From: an uncultured Clostridium sp.
GTDB taxonomy: Bacteria; Bacillota; Clostridia; Lachnospirales; Lachnospiraceae
DNA: 64,000 nt
Assembly: GCA_946553025.1 (NCBI GenBank)
Contig: CAMNRM010000007.1
Location: 1-64,000 of the forward strand
Direction of reading: 5' to 3'
Numbering within the stretch: the stretch's first letter is position 1; each line of letters opens with the position of its first letter. Position numbers and translations under genes: made by a program. Shown piece after piece: positions 42,844 to 52,506 of this stretch. The notes below the pieces were generated by a model, which worked only from the letters and a program-made list of their open reading frames with translations, was not told the origin of the DNA and ran no database searches.

Positions 42844-44529
42844 GTGAAAAAAACGATTGGAATTGGTTATCAGGATTTTGAAGAAATACGGATGGAAAAT
42901 ATATTTTATATCGATAAAACGCACTTTATTCGGGAATGGTGGGAAGCCTTGGATAAAGTAACATTAATTACCCGACCAAGAAGGTTCGGAAAAACCCTGA
43001 ATATGAGTATGCTGGAGAAATTTTTCTCTGTCCGCTATGCGGGAAGGGAGGATTTATTTCAGGGACTTGCCATATGGGAAGATGAAAAATATCGCCAACT
43101 TCAGGGAACTTATCCGGTTCTTTTTATCAGCTTTGCAGATGTAAAAGAAACAACCTATGAACAGGCAAGAAAGCGAATTTGCCGCATTATCAAAGAGGTT
43201 TATAACCAGTGTCATTTTCTCTTAGAAGGCAATTTGCTGAACGAAAGTGAAAAAGAAGACTTTCTGCATATTTCTGTTGACATGGAAGATAATGAAGCAT
43301 CCTATTCCCTAAAGGCTCTGTCCAACTATCTTTCCCGCTATTATGGAAAAAAAGTGATCATTTTACTGGATGAATATGATACGCCGATGCAGGAAGCTTA
43401 TGTTCATGGTTTTTGGGATGAACTGGTTTCCTTTACCCGAGGTATATTTAATGCACTGTTTAAAACAAACCCTTATCTGAAACGGGCAATCATGACAGGT
43501 ATAACCAGAGTAAGCAAAGAATCCATATTCTCTGATTTGAATAATCTTGAAGTAGTCACAACAACCTCGGACAACTATGCCGATTGCTTTGGTTTTACCG
43601 AAGAAGAGGTCTTTGCCGCCCTGGATGCTTATGGTTTGTCCGGGAAAAAAGAAGAAGTAAAAGACTGGTATGACGGCTTTATTTTTGGAAAAAGGAAAGA
43701 TATTTATAATCCATGGTCCATCCTTCATTATCTGGATAAAAAGAAGGTAGGAACATATTGGGCAAACTCCAGTTCAAACAATCTGACAGGAAAGTTAATC
43801 CGGGAGGGAAGTTCGGAGATAAAGATGATAACGGAAACACTGATTCAGGGAAAGGAGTTTCATACGTCATTTGATGAACAGATTGTATTTAATCAGCTTG
43901 ATCAGGATGACTCTGCCGTGTGGAGTATTCTCATGGCCAGCGGATACTTAAAACCGGAGTATGCTGAATTTAATCCTAAAACCGGGATGACGGAATATAT
44001 CCTGAAACTGACCAACCGGGAAGTATACTTTATGTTTCACTCTATGATTAAAGACTGGTTTGGAAAATGCCGCCAGATTCACAATGCATTTTTACAGGCA
44101 CTTCTCTCCCATGATTTGGAAGGGATGAATGAATATATGAACGATATTTCCAGTGAATTGTTCAGCAGTTTTGATACAGGAAAAAAACCTTCGGCAAAAT
44201 TACAGCCCGAACGATTCTATCATGGTTTTGTATTAGGATTAATCGTAGAATTACGGGAAAAATATTATATCTCATCAAATAAAGAAAGCGGATTTGGCCG
44301 ATATGATATCATGATAGAACCGAAAGAAAAGGAAGCAGATGCCTTTATTATCGAATTTAAAGTTGTCCATGCAAAAAATGGGGAAACGTTAGAAAGTGCA
44401 GCGCAGGCGGCGTTGAAACAAATAGAAGAAAAGAAGTATGATGCCTTGTTGCGTAATCATGGGATATCGGCAGAAAGGATAAGGAAGTATGGTTTCGCGT
44501 TTGAGGGGAAGAAGGTGTTGATTGGGTAG
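42844..44529 (+). CDS. AAA-ATPase-like / PD-(D/E)XK nuclease protein
   Basis: 561 residues. The N-terminal domain has a P-loop RPRRFGKTLNMSML (about residues 41-54) and Walker B KVIILLDEYDTPMQ (about 170). The C-terminal domain has a nuclease core, GFGRYDIMIEP followed by AFIIEFKV (D...ExK). This is the widespread AAA-ATPase_like plus PDDEXK_9 architecture of gut anaerobes, often found in many copies; the role is unproven but defence or mobile-element biology is suspected. GTG start with AAAGGAAAGGATG upstream. Intact here; a scrap of a paralogue's 3' end lies at 10695. Lies directly downstream of ATPase copy 3. Confidence 0.85.
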   Translation: MKKTIGIGYQDFEEIRMENIFYIDKTHFIREWWEALDKVTLITRPRRFGKTLNMSMLEKFFSVRYAGREDLFQGLAIWEDEKYRQLQGTYPVLFISFADVKETTYEQARKRICRIIKEVYNQCHFLLEGNLLNESEKEDFLHISVDMEDNEASYSLKALSNYLSRYYGKKVIILLDEYDTPMQEAYVHGFWDELVSFTRGIFNALFKTNPYLKRAIMTGITRVSKESIFSDLNNLEVVTTTSDNYADCFGFTEEEVFAALDAYGLSGKKEEVKDWYDGFIFGKRKDIYNPWSILHYLDKKKVGTYWANSSSNNLTGKLIREGSSEIKMITETLIQGKEFHTSFDEQIVFNQLDQDDSAVWSILMASGYLKPEYAEFNPKTGMTEYILKLTNREVYFMFHSMIKDWFGKCRQIHNAFLQALLSHDLEGMNEYMNDISSELFSSFDTGKKPSAKLQPERFYHGFVLGLIVELREKYYISSNKESGFGRYDIMIEPKEKEADAFIIEFKVVHAKNGETLESAAQAALKQIEEKKYDALLRNHGISAERIRKYGFAFEGKKVLIG

Positions 44530-44571
44530 AATGGCTGGGTAACCTAAAATGGAAGCGGAAAATCGGCAGTA

Positions 44572-44622
44572 TAGAGCAGTCGGGATTTCTTAATTTACAA
44601 GAAACTCCAACTGCTCTATTTT
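44572..44622 (+). terminator. Terminator after the AAA/nuclease gene
   Basis: Outer stem TAGAGCAGTCGG / CCAACTGCTCTA (one G-U or mismatch) plus an inner TTTCTT / AAGAAA stem, followed by TTTTG. It sits about 45 bases after the stop. Confidence 0.75.
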
Positions 44623-44702
44623 GAGGGGTTGGGGAAAATATTTACTTGTAAGTATCACAAAACATGACTTAGTGTAAAAATATAATTTATAGAATTTTTT
44701 CC

Positions 44703-44954
44703 TCCCTGAGAGAGTTCATCTCCCACCATACACAGCTAATTTTTACCACACATGATACTGGACTTTTGGATCTGTCCCTTTTACGACGCGAGCAGCTATG
44801 GTTTGCAGAAAAAAATGAAACATCCATGCAGACCGATATTTATGCGCTGACCGAATTTTCACCAAGGAAAGGAGAAAATATCTCCAAAGGATATCTGCAA
44901 GGTCGTTATGGTGCAATTCCATTTATCGGGGGTACTGCCGTATGGGAAGAATAA
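44703..44954 (+). pseudogene. 3' remnant of an RloA-like ATPase gene
   Basis: The open frame gives SLREFISHHTQLIFTTHDTG, then LLDLSLLRREQLWFAEKN and DIYALTEFSPRKGENISK, ending GYLQGRYGAIPFIGG. This is the C-terminal end of AAA_15/RloA-type ABC ATPases, including the FTTHDT switch-histidine strand. About 80 codons remain and everything upstream, including the P-loop, is gone. It overlaps the start of the rloB-like gene by 13 bases, as in intact rloAB pairs. Confidence 0.75.
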
Positions 44955-45313
44955 GGGAAATCAGCCGAAAATCTGCACACAAGCGAAAAAGAAACCCTGT
45001 TGTATACCTTATCTGTGAAGGAACCGAAACAGAAGTTCGATACTTTAAACGTTTTCGGAGCCGAGGATGTCATATTGATATTCTTCCGATTCCCTCACAG
45101 TATAAGGCCGCAAACCGCCTTGTCCAAAAAGTTAAGACAACTCTGGGAACAAATCCATATTATCCCGATGAAGGTGATGTTATCTGGTGTGTATTTGACC
45201 GAGATGAAAATTCTAATGCATCCTTACAGAAAGCCAAACAAATTGCAGAAAAAGAAGGTTACCAATTGGCATATTCTAATCCTTCTTTTGAATTATGGTT
45301 TTTACTTCATTAA
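44942..45313 (+). pseudogene. RloB-like TOPRIM nuclease, truncated
   Basis: 123 residues matching the N-terminal part of RloB-like proteins: NPVVYLICEGTETEVRYFKRF (TOPRIM-like Glu), DVIWCVFDRDENSN (DxD) and SNPSFELWFLLH, where it stops. Intact family members continue well beyond this motif (usually about 200 residues). The stop falls three bases before the end of the convergent glycan locus 2, so arrival of that locus probably cut the gene. RloAB modules are linked to restriction and abortive-infection-type defence. Confidence 0.78.
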
Positions 45314-45316
45314 ATG

Positions 45317-45808
45317 TTATAGCTTTCTCACTTTTCGTGCAGGATTCCCCGCATATAAATGATTTTTTAATTGACAATCATGTGTAACTACGCTGCCTGC
45401 ACCTATAACAGAACCCTCTGCAATTGAAACTCCTGGACAAATTGTAGAATTTCCTCCAATCCAGCATCCATCACCAATAACAATATTTTTAGCAATAACT
45501 TTTCCTGTTCTTTTAAATGAACTAGAGTAATCATGATTTGTAGTAAAAAAACAACAATTAAATCCCACTCCAACATTTTTACCTATAATAATTGATGCAT
45601 TTATACAATCTAAAGTACAATTACGATTAATATAACTGTCATCTCCAAGACTTAACTTATTGCCACTTATATAACAAGACTTATGAATAGCTGTATTATG
45701 TCCTAAATTCATGCCCAATATTTTAAATATACTCCGACGAAATCTAAATCCAATAATTGACGAATAACAAAATCCATTTACAATTAAGTCCCATAAATAT
45801 CTTTTCAC
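45317..45808 (-). CDS. Hexapeptide-repeat O-acetyltransferase (locus 2)
   Basis: 163 residues, left-handed beta-helix of the maltose/galactoside O-acetyltransferase type: YINRNCTLDCINASIIIGKN, FFTTNHDYSS (active-site His region), GDGCWIGGNSTICPGVSIAEG, SVIGAGSVVTHD and AGNPARKVRKL. It would acetylate a glycan hydroxyl. It is the last gene of locus 2 and its end abuts the truncated rloB. Confidence 0.85.
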   Translation of the reverse strand: MKRYLWDLIVNGFCYSSIIGFRFRRSIFKILGMNLGHNTAIHKSCYISGNKLSLGDDSYINRNCTLDCINASIIIGKNVGVGFNCCFFTTNHDYSSSFKRTGKVIAKNIVIGDGCWIGGNSTICPGVSIAEGSVIGAGSVVTHDCQLKNHLYAGNPARKVRKL

Positions 45809-45889
45809 TTTCCACTAAAACCTTTCTGTTTTTTAAAAATATATGTAATATATTTTTAATTATTTTAAACAAAAATATAACAAGATAAT

Positions 45890-46666
45890 CTATTCTTTTA
45901 TTTCTTCATGATTTATAGTCCTTGCAATTTCATATATTTCTTTTAAGCCAATATCCTTTTCACAATAAAAATCATACAGATATTGCATCATTTCAAAATC
46001 TTCTTCTGAATCTATATCGAGCACCAAATAATCTGGCATAATAGAAATACCACACTGATAATCCAATATAGTTCTATCTATTTTTCCTTTTAAAAAAGTT
46101 GGTTTATAAGCATAAATACTTGCATTTAACTCGAATGAATGCGGTGCTTGTTGCCTAGCAATACATGAAGATTGACAAATTTTTCTATAGAATCCGTCTT
46201 CTTTTTTTTCAACCATATTAAAATAAGGATTTCGTCGAGCTTGCACAACACTAAAAACAATATCATATTTTCCAGAAGAAAATATTTCTACAATACTTTC
46301 CAGATCTTTTACCCTTCTATAAGGAGATGTAATATCTAAATCAATGATTACATCTGGCGCTAATTCAATCATTTGTAGATATGTATCTTGAATTACTTCC
46401 ACTTTAGGTATAATATCCCCAGCAAGTTTTTCTTTTCTTTCAACATATAGAACTGGTAATTTACTTTGCTTTTGTATCAGTTCTTTTAAGGACTTGCTAT
46501 CTGTATTCAAAACAACTGATACCTGATGATGAGGATTAGATTTAATATAACCCAAAATTACTGCTAATGTATAATATACCAAAGGTATATGATTTATTTC
46601 TTTCAAATTTTTATTTTTAAAACCTTTAGAACCCGCTCTTCCACAAATTGTAAAAAGTATATTCAC
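45890..46666 (-). CDS. legF: CMP-nonulosonate cytidylyltransferase (NeuA/LegF-like)
   Basis: About 258 residues. The CTP-binding signature is FTICGRAGSKGFKNKNLKEI at the N-terminus; DVIIDLDITSPYRRVKDLE carries the metal-binding Asp, and QQAPHSFELNASIYAY the late motif. It would activate a sialic-acid-like sugar as CMP-sugar. GTG at 46666 is favoured, with GGAGATAACA upstream. Other steps of the nonulosonate route lie upstream in the same operon. Confidence 0.87.
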   Translation of the reverse strand: MNILFTICGRAGSKGFKNKNLKEINHIPLVYYTLAVILGYIKSNPHHQVSVVLNTDSKSLKELIQKQSKLPVLYVERKEKLAGDIIPKVEVIQDTYLQMIELAPDVIIDLDITSPYRRVKDLESIVEIFSSGKYDIVFSVVQARRNPYFNMVEKKEDGFYRKICQSSCIARQQAPHSFELNASIYAYKPTFLKGKIDRTILDYQCGISIMPDYLVLDIDSEEDFEMMQYLYDFYCEKDIGLKEIYEIARTINHEEIKE

Positions 46667-46729
46667 TGTTATCTCCAATACATATTAATTTTAATTGTAA
46701 TATTTTTCATAATTAAATTTCATTAATAA

Positions 46730-47671
46730 TCAATGGTTCAATTTTCCTTGAGTCAACTCAAGTATATTAATTCCATTGTTGTATTCATCTACAATAGGTA
46801 TCATTCCTAATATCATATCTAAAAAATAATTTAATTCTCTACACTGAAAATCATTTCGGTTTTCATGAAAATCAATAATATTTCCTGCTTTCAAGAAACT
46901 AATCCTATTATTTAAAATATCACCTATCACCGTATCATTTTTCATAAAAAGTTGGATTTCACGAATAGGCATCTGACCAAAATAGTCTAAATGTAATTCT
47001 TCAATCATACTATCTAACTCCGCAATATAAATAGCATAATCATCACTATCAATTTCTAATGGTGACTTTTTTCCAATTAAACAAAATATCTGCTTGGGCA
47101 TTCCAAATAAATAAGTCAAATAATCCCATTCATGAATCAGATCAATGCTAACGCCCCCTCCAAGTTGTCTATGTGCACTATATATTTTTTTATAATCTTG
47201 CCCTGGCCTCCAATCAGGAAGGTAACTTGAAGATATACTCCTTGTAGAAATTATATCTTTAATATTAATATATTTTTTAATGTATTGAATCACTGCATTA
47301 TATCTTAATGGACAAGCAATATAATATATAGATTCTTTTCTTCGTTTAAATAGCCTTGCAACTTCTATCTGCTTTAATGACACAACTGGCTTTTCAATAA
47401 AAAAATGCTTTCCTTTATTATGAAATATTTTTAATGATTCCAAATGCATCTCTGTTGGATTCGTAATAAAAATCACATCATAATCATTAGGAACATTTTC
47501 CACACAGTAATAAGTATGGTTAAAACTTTCGTCTTTATTATTTATTTTGGAATGTCGGAATGCATCAATGGACAATTGGATTTCACGTTGCTTACATATT
47601 AATTTTAAATTACTAATATGTCGATTTGCTATTGAACCTATTCCCACAAAACATACTTTAAGACTCTTCAT
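46730..47671 (-). CDS. Gfo/Idh/MocA oxidoreductase (locus 2, A)
   Basis: 313 residues. VCFVGIGSIANRHISNLKLI is the NAD-binding strand; KHFFIEKPVV carries the family Lys; GGGVSIDLIHEWDYLTYLFG is the C-terminal pattern. It is paralogous to the next gene (both read PDWRPGQDY or PDWHPWENY near the middle). Two such enzymes in a nonulosonate locus may build or modify the acyl side chain or sugar, but the substrate is not known. Confidence 0.83.
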   Translation of the reverse strand: MKSLKVCFVGIGSIANRHISNLKLICKQREIQLSIDAFRHSKINNKDESFNHTYYCVENVPNDYDVIFITNPTEMHLESLKIFHNKGKHFFIEKPVVSLKQIEVARLFKRRKESIYYIACPLRYNAVIQYIKKYINIKDIISTRSISSSYLPDWRPGQDYKKIYSAHRQLGGGVSIDLIHEWDYLTYLFGMPKQIFCLIGKKSPLEIDSDDYAIYIAELDSMIEELHLDYFGQMPIREIQLFMKNDTVIGDILNNRISFLKAGNIIDFHENRNDFQCRELNYFLDMILGMIPIVDEYNNGINILELTQGKLNH

Positions 47672-47676
47672 ATTTA

Positions 47677-48645
47677 TTATGCCCCTATTTTATCAATCAA
47701 GTTCAATATTTTTAGGTCTTGTTCAAAACCATATAAAGGTTTATCACCTTTTAATACAACATTAAAAAACTCCTGTATTTCACTTCTATATGCATTTTCA
47801 ATTATAAATGATGCATATTCATTTCTATGCTCAGTTTTTTCAGATAAAATCACAGTTTGAAGAGATTTTTTACTTAAATCATATTCCTTTAAACTATCTG
47901 GTGTTCCATCCCAACTAATATAACTTCCTTCTGTATAAGCTTCAAATTTCCTAACCGCACAAGGCGATACTACATCAACAATTAATACACCTTTACATTC
48001 ATTTCCATGAATTAACTGTATTATAAAGTTATCATTAAATCCAATACTCAAATTTGTTATTTTATTAGAATATGTAGAAATTTCTTTCACACATCCAAAT
48101 ATGTTAGTCAACCATGGTAATTCAATTGCCAATATTTCCCTGCAACCATTAGTACGATTATTTCCAACAAAAAAATCTTTATAATTTTCCCATGGATGCC
48201 AATCTGGTAGATACTGTCCTATATGGTAAATATAATTCCATTTTTTTCCAACATCAATTCTGGTACGAATATATTGTATCTCTTCTCTATAAAGAAAAGT
48301 TGATGAAAGGAATAAATTACATTTATTTTTTGCCGCCAATGACATATTCTCTTTATATCCATCTGGCACTAAATTAAGTTCAGTGAATGTATGCCATTTT
48401 CTATCTAGACATTCTCTAATTATCGCTGCATGTGACAAAGGTGATGTACAAACAAATGCACAATCAATGTGCTGACATACTTCTAAAAATGACTTATAAC
48501 ATTGAATTCCAAATTTATTCTTTACATACTCTCGTCGTTCTTCTTTTTCATCAATTCCGTATATTAAATATTCAGGATATAGTTCATGAATCAACCTTAT
48601 ACGACGTTTTCCCATTGAACCCAAACCAATAACAATAACGTTCAT
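47677..48645 (-). CDS. Gfo/Idh/MocA oxidoreductase (locus 2, B)
   Basis: 322 residues. N-terminal VIVIGLGSMGKRRIRLIHELYP, then HTFTELNLVPDGY where the usual EKP is replaced, and YLPDWHPWENYKDFFVGNN. The loss of the canonical Lys-Pro motif suggests altered chemistry compared with gene A. Only six bases separate them. Substrate unknown. Confidence 0.8.
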   Translation of the reverse strand: MNVIVIGLGSMGKRRIRLIHELYPEYLIYGIDEKEERREYVKNKFGIQCYKSFLEVCQHIDCAFVCTSPLSHAAIIRECLDRKWHTFTELNLVPDGYKENMSLAAKNKCNLFLSSTFLYREEIQYIRTRIDVGKKWNYIYHIGQYLPDWHPWENYKDFFVGNNRTNGCREILAIELPWLTNIFGCVKEISTYSNKITNLSIGFNDNFIIQLIHGNECKGVLIVDVVSPCAVRKFEAYTEGSYISWDGTPDSLKEYDLSKKSLQTVILSEKTEHRNEYASFIIENAYRSEIQEFFNVVLKGDKPLYGFEQDLKILNLIDKIGA

Positions 48646-48694
48646 GTCACATCCTCCATTACGTTATCCCAAACTAATATTATTGTTATACTTG

Positions 48695-49864
48695 TTACAC
48701 CTCTATATTTAGAGCATAAAAAGTTTTTTTAAGATCTATACTTCCTCGTGCTACTTCTACAACCTTTGCAGCAATTTTTTCTGCAGCATGTCCATCTCCA
48801 TAAAGATTAATAACTTCCTTACAAAGTTTCTTATGTTTTTGACTAAGAGCAATATCAATACTTTCACAAATTGAATTTATATCCTCATCACAGTTTATTA
48901 CACTTGCTGATTGAAGTCTTCCTTTCTGCCTATCCCCAATATTTATAGTAGGTATATGAAATGCTGGTGCTTCAATAATTCCGCTGGAAGAATTTCCTAT
49001 TACAAATTCAGCATATTTCATTAAAGACAAATATCGCTTCACTCCTAAAGATGTAAATACATGAAAATTCTTCACATGTTTTTCCGCTTCATCAAATAAT
49101 GCATTAATCCTTGAACCTCCCTGATCAGCATTAGATTTTGTTACAATAAACTCCATATGGGAATATTTTTCTATTGCTTTGATAAAACCAAAAATTTTAT
49201 TATCTATATTAACATTCTCCATGGTAACTGGATGATAAGTACAAATAGCATAATTACAATCATTCATTCCTATACTTGATAAAGCCTCACATTTGTTTAA
49301 ATCTGCAACAGATAAAATATTATCAATACTTGTAGAGCCATAATTAAAAACTCTGTCTGGACTCTCGCCAAGTTGTATCACTCTTTTTCTACTTCCTTCA
49401 TTCGTTACAAAATGCAAATAGCTAATTTTTGTTATAGCATGTCTAATCCATTCGTCTAATGCTCCTTCCGTGGTATCTCCACCACAAAGATGAAATATTG
49501 GCGTTCTTGTATTCCCCGCAGCAATTGCAAAAGATAATGTTTCATATCGATCCCCCAACAAAATGACTGCGTCAAACCTCTGGTTTAAAAATAAATCTGT
49601 AAATTATACAAGTGCATTTGCCTGATTCTTTGATATATCATATTCTGTTATAGAATTTACTGGTATTCTTACCTTATAATCAATTCTAATCCCATCCGAT
49701 TCAATTTCAGAAATTGTGTTTCCATAATCTTTAATAAGGTGCGTACCACTCACAATCAAAACAACTTGCAATGTCTTGTTTTCATATTTACGAAGTTCAT
49801 TTATCACTGGACGCAATAATCCATATTCTGCCCTTGTTGCTGTTACTACCGCAAGTTTTATCAT
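48695..49864 (-). pseudogene. legG: Hydrolysing UDP-sugar 2-epimerase (NeuC/LegG), interrupted by one in-frame TAA
   Basis: The gene is 390 codons in one unbroken frame except for a single TAA at codon 87 (49604-49606). Upstream: KLAVVTATRAEYGLLRPVI and GTHLIKDYGNT; downstream FTDLFLNQRFDAVILLGDRYE, HLCGGDTTEGALDEWIRHA, VIGNSSSGIIEAP and DGHAAEKIA, all NeuC/LegG motifs. The enzyme releases UDP or GDP and epimerises C2 to give the manno precursor for LegI. A single base change explains the stop; without suppression the pathway would be blocked. Read-through, recent mutation or a sequencing error are all possible. Confidence 0.9.
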
Positions 49865-50859
49865 AACTCTATCAACTCATCTTCCTTAAAATCTTTTATT
49901 GCAGCTGTTCCTAAAATAGCATACCACTTCATCGGTGAAATTCCATTCCCTGGTCGTTTTACCGTAAGATTATTTTCCGTCAATATTTCTCCTTGTTTTA
50001 TATTTCTGGCAGCAATAATGCTTTTTCTTGCAACTAATTTATTTTTCATTTCTGATTCAACTGGTTTTTTTTCGCCACTTCCAATGGCAACTTCTATATG
50101 CCGAATAGAAGATACCATAGCTTTAAGTTCATCTGGTTCTAAACTAGCCTTATGATCTGGTCCTTCCATAGTTCGATCAAGTGTAAAATGTTTTTCAATT
50201 ACTGTTGCTCCCATTGCTACAGCTGCTACTGGGATTTCAATTCCTTCTGTATGATCGGAGTATCCAATTTCACAATTAAATGTATGCTTTAATGTAAGCA
50301 TTGCATTTAAATTAACATCTTCATAAGATGTAGGATATTGCGTTGTACAGTGAAGTAATGTAATCTCTCCTGCCCCATTTTTTTTCAGAATATCCACAGC
50401 CTCCGATACTTCGTGCAATGTAGACATTCCCGTTGACAATATAATTTTTTTATGCGTTAATGCAATTTTTTCCAAATATGGAAGATTTGTAATTTCTCCT
50501 GATGGTATCTTCCAAAATTTACATCCCAATTTTTCTAAAAACTCAACACTCTCTAAATCAAACGGTGTAGATAAAAATTGAATATCTATTTTTTGACAGT
50601 AAGATGCTAATTCTACAAATTCATCATAACTGAGCAATAATGTTTTTAGCATTTCTTTCTGACTTATTTTTTTTCCAGTATTTTCTTTCTGATATTCGGC
50701 CATTTCAGCATATTCAGATACAAGTGCTTTTAAATTAGCTGTTTGATATTTTACAATATCTGCACCACATTTTTTCGCTGTTAATGCTAATTTTTTAGCC
50801 AATTCTAAACTTCCATTATGATTTACACCAGCTTCTGCAATTATAAGAACCTTTTTCAT
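49861..50859 (-). CDS. legI: Nonulosonic acid synthase (NeuB/LegI)
   Basis: About 332 residues. KVLIIAEAGVNHNGSLELA opens the TIM barrel; FLSTPFDLESVEFLE, KIPSGEITNLPYL and EIGYSDHTEGIEIPVAAVAMG follow; a C-terminal SAF/antifreeze-like domain (ARKSIIAARNIKQGEIL) is present. It condenses PEP with the manno precursor. The ATG at 50859 overlaps the legH stop (ATGA), with AAAGGTGAT upstream; the longer frame lies inside legH. Its end overlaps the legG start by four bases. Confidence 0.92.
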   Translation of the reverse strand: MKKVLIIAEAGVNHNGSLELAKKLALTAKKCGADIVKYQTANLKALVSEYAEMAEYQKENTGKKISQKEMLKTLLLSYDEFVELASYCQKIDIQFLSTPFDLESVEFLEKLGCKFWKIPSGEITNLPYLEKIALTHKKIILSTGMSTLHEVSEAVDILKKNGAGEITLLHCTTQYPTSYEDVNLNAMLTLKHTFNCEIGYSDHTEGIEIPVAAVAMGATVIEKHFTLDRTMEGPDHKASLEPDELKAMVSSIRHIEVAIGSGEKKPVESEMKNKLVARKSIIAARNIKQGEILTENNLTVKRPGNGISPMKWYAILGTAAIKDFKEDELIEL

Positions 50860-51428
50860 TTTCTTATCACCTTTCCTGCCGGAACAAACGTTTTTTCTGG
50901 TAATTTTATATCTTGTATAATTGTTGCATTTGCCCCAATAAAAGAATTGCATCCAACATGAACTTGTCCGCACAAGACTGCTCCAACTGCAATATGAGAA
51001 AAATCATCAATATAGCTCTCATGCTCTATCAAAGTTTTTGAATTAATTATACACATTTTCCCAATCTTTACTTCTGCATTAATAATTGCTCCTTTTCCAA
51101 TAAAGGTTCCCTCCTTTACTTTTGCTGACGTAGAAATAATAGCAGATGGATCTATGATAATCGGCAATATAAAATCAAGTTTTTTTAATTTTTGATATAA
51201 ATTTTCTCTTAAATTTCCTTTTCCCATATATCCAATAGCAACAAATGCATTTTTTATACCTTTAAGTCGATATTGTTCAAGCACATCATCTGTTCCTAAA
51301 TATGTATACTTTGTTTCATAACGTACAGTATCTGTATATCCAATAATTCTGTAAACACCAGCCCGTTCAATACAGTCAGCCACACTCCTTGCATGGCCCC
51401 CATATCCCACCAATATAATATCTTCCAT
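50856..51428 (-). CDS. legH: NeuD/LegH-family sugar N- or O-acyltransferase
   Basis: 190 residues. N-terminal Rossmann-like DIILVGYGGHARSVADCIERA, then hexapeptide repeats (EGTFIGKGAIINAEVKIG, SHIAVGAVLCGQVHVG, SFIGANATIIQDIKLPE). This is the NeuD/PglD/LegH fold. In the legionaminate route it would acetylate the C4 amino group after LegC. Starts one base after the cytidylyl-type transferase gene ends. Confidence 0.87.
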   Translation of the reverse strand: MEDIILVGYGGHARSVADCIERAGVYRIIGYTDTVRYETKYTYLGTDDVLEQYRLKGIKNAFVAIGYMGKGNLRENLYQKLKKLDFILPIIIDPSAIISTSAKVKEGTFIGKGAIINAEVKIGKMCIINSKTLIEHESYIDDFSHIAVGAVLCGQVHVGCNSFIGANATIIQDIKLPEKTFVPAGKVIRK

Positions 51429-51429
51429 C

Positions 51430-52506
51430 CTATTTCTCCACTACTATATTCAATTTATCTTCCATACGCTTCATTTCACTGAATTCACCCATATCCAAAA
51501 ACGAATCTTCACTGATAGGATACATTCCTACGCTTCCACCATCCTTCATAACAGCTTCCACTAGATGCGGCATATGAAACATCACATTATCCGGAATTTT
51601 TTCTATAATATCAGGATTTATTATATACATTCCCGTATTAATAAAATACGAATTTTTTGGTTTTTCATCCATTCCTATAAGTTCACCATTTTCACCATAC
51701 TTCATAACACCATATGGAATAACAATATTCTTTAATGCAGCTACAATCGTTATTTGATTTTCAGATTTTCGATGATATTCATACAAGTCACCATAATTTG
51801 CTCTAATCAATGAATCACAATTTGTTACGAAAACAGGAAGTTCAAACTTATCTTTAATCAATTTCAAACTTCCGGCGGTCCCTAATGGTCTATCTTCTTC
51901 CACATAACAAATTTCATATTGAGGCGATAAGTCCGAAAAATAGGACTTAATCATACCTTTTTTATAATTCACAGTCATATAAATTTTACGAATCCCATAT
52001 TCTATAAAAGAATCTATAATTCTCTCAATAATCGGTGTATCTCCAATCGGAATAAGTGGTTTAGGTAATATTTTTGTATAAGGATATAAACGAGTTCCCT
52101 TTCCGCCTGCCATAATCACCAGCGGAACTCCTGATAAATCCGCTTTATTAGAATCCATTTTTTCTTCAATCTCAGTCAAAATCACAATATCCACAATTTT
52201 TTTGTTTGCGTCAATCAGTGGCAGGGCTGTTATCTGCTCTTTTTTCATAAAGCTTTTTGCCAGTTCTCGTTCTTTAGAAAACAAAAACTTTGGCTCCTTC
52301 ATCATAGCATTATCCACTGAATGAGTTAAACTTCCCGTTTTCAAAATCCATCTTCTAATATCACCATCAGATACACTGCCAATCAATCTTTCCTGTTCAT
52401 CCACAATAAAAAGAATGCCTCTGGCATTTAAATCAATTCGTTCCATCGTTTCTGCTATCGAAAGATTTAATGTTCCAATAAATTTATTTAATCGTTCTTT
52501 ATTCAT
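51430..52506 (-). CDS. ptmE: CBS-domain nucleotidyltransferase (PtmE-like)
   Basis: 358 residues: two N-terminal CBS motifs (residues about 10-120, for example GSVSDGDIRRWILK), then a sugar-phosphate nucleotidyltransferase domain beginning VPLVIMAGGKGTRLYPYTKILPKPL. This is the PtmE architecture of Campylobacter legionaminate loci, where it makes GDP-glucosamine from glucosamine-1-phosphate. The context supports a GDP-linked rather than UDP-linked pathway. Overlaps legC by eight bases. Confidence 0.87.
   Translation of the reverse strand: MNKERLNKFIGTLNLSIAETMERIDLNARGILFIVDEQERLIGSVSDGDIRRWILKTGSLTHSVDNAMMKEPKFLFSKERELAKSFMKKEQITALPLIDANKKIVDIVILTEIEEKMDSNKADLSGVPLVIMAGGKGTRLYPYTKILPKPLIPIGDTPIIERIIDSFIEYGIRKIYMTVNYKKGMIKSYFSDLSPQYEICYVEEDRPLGTAGSLKLIKDKFELPVFVTNCDSLIRANYGDLYEYHRKSENQITIVAALKNIVIPYGVMKYGENGELIGMDEKPKNSYFINTGMYIINPDIIEKIPDNVMFHMPHLVEAVMKDGGSVGMYPISEDSFLDMGEFSEMKRMEDKLNIVVEK

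Noticed and set aside
44766..44954. Independent small gene
   Set aside because: The homology to RloA continues upstream of the TTG in the same frame, so it is the tail of a lost gene.
36600..45313. Prophage or integrative element
   Set aside because: No integrase, structural, relaxase or conjugation genes; the region is a mix of accessory genes and remnants.
48695..49561. Separate gene starting at TTG 49561 within legG
   Set aside because: It begins in the middle of a conserved NeuC motif, lacks a ribosome site and is in the same frame as the upstream part; a single stop codon explains the split.
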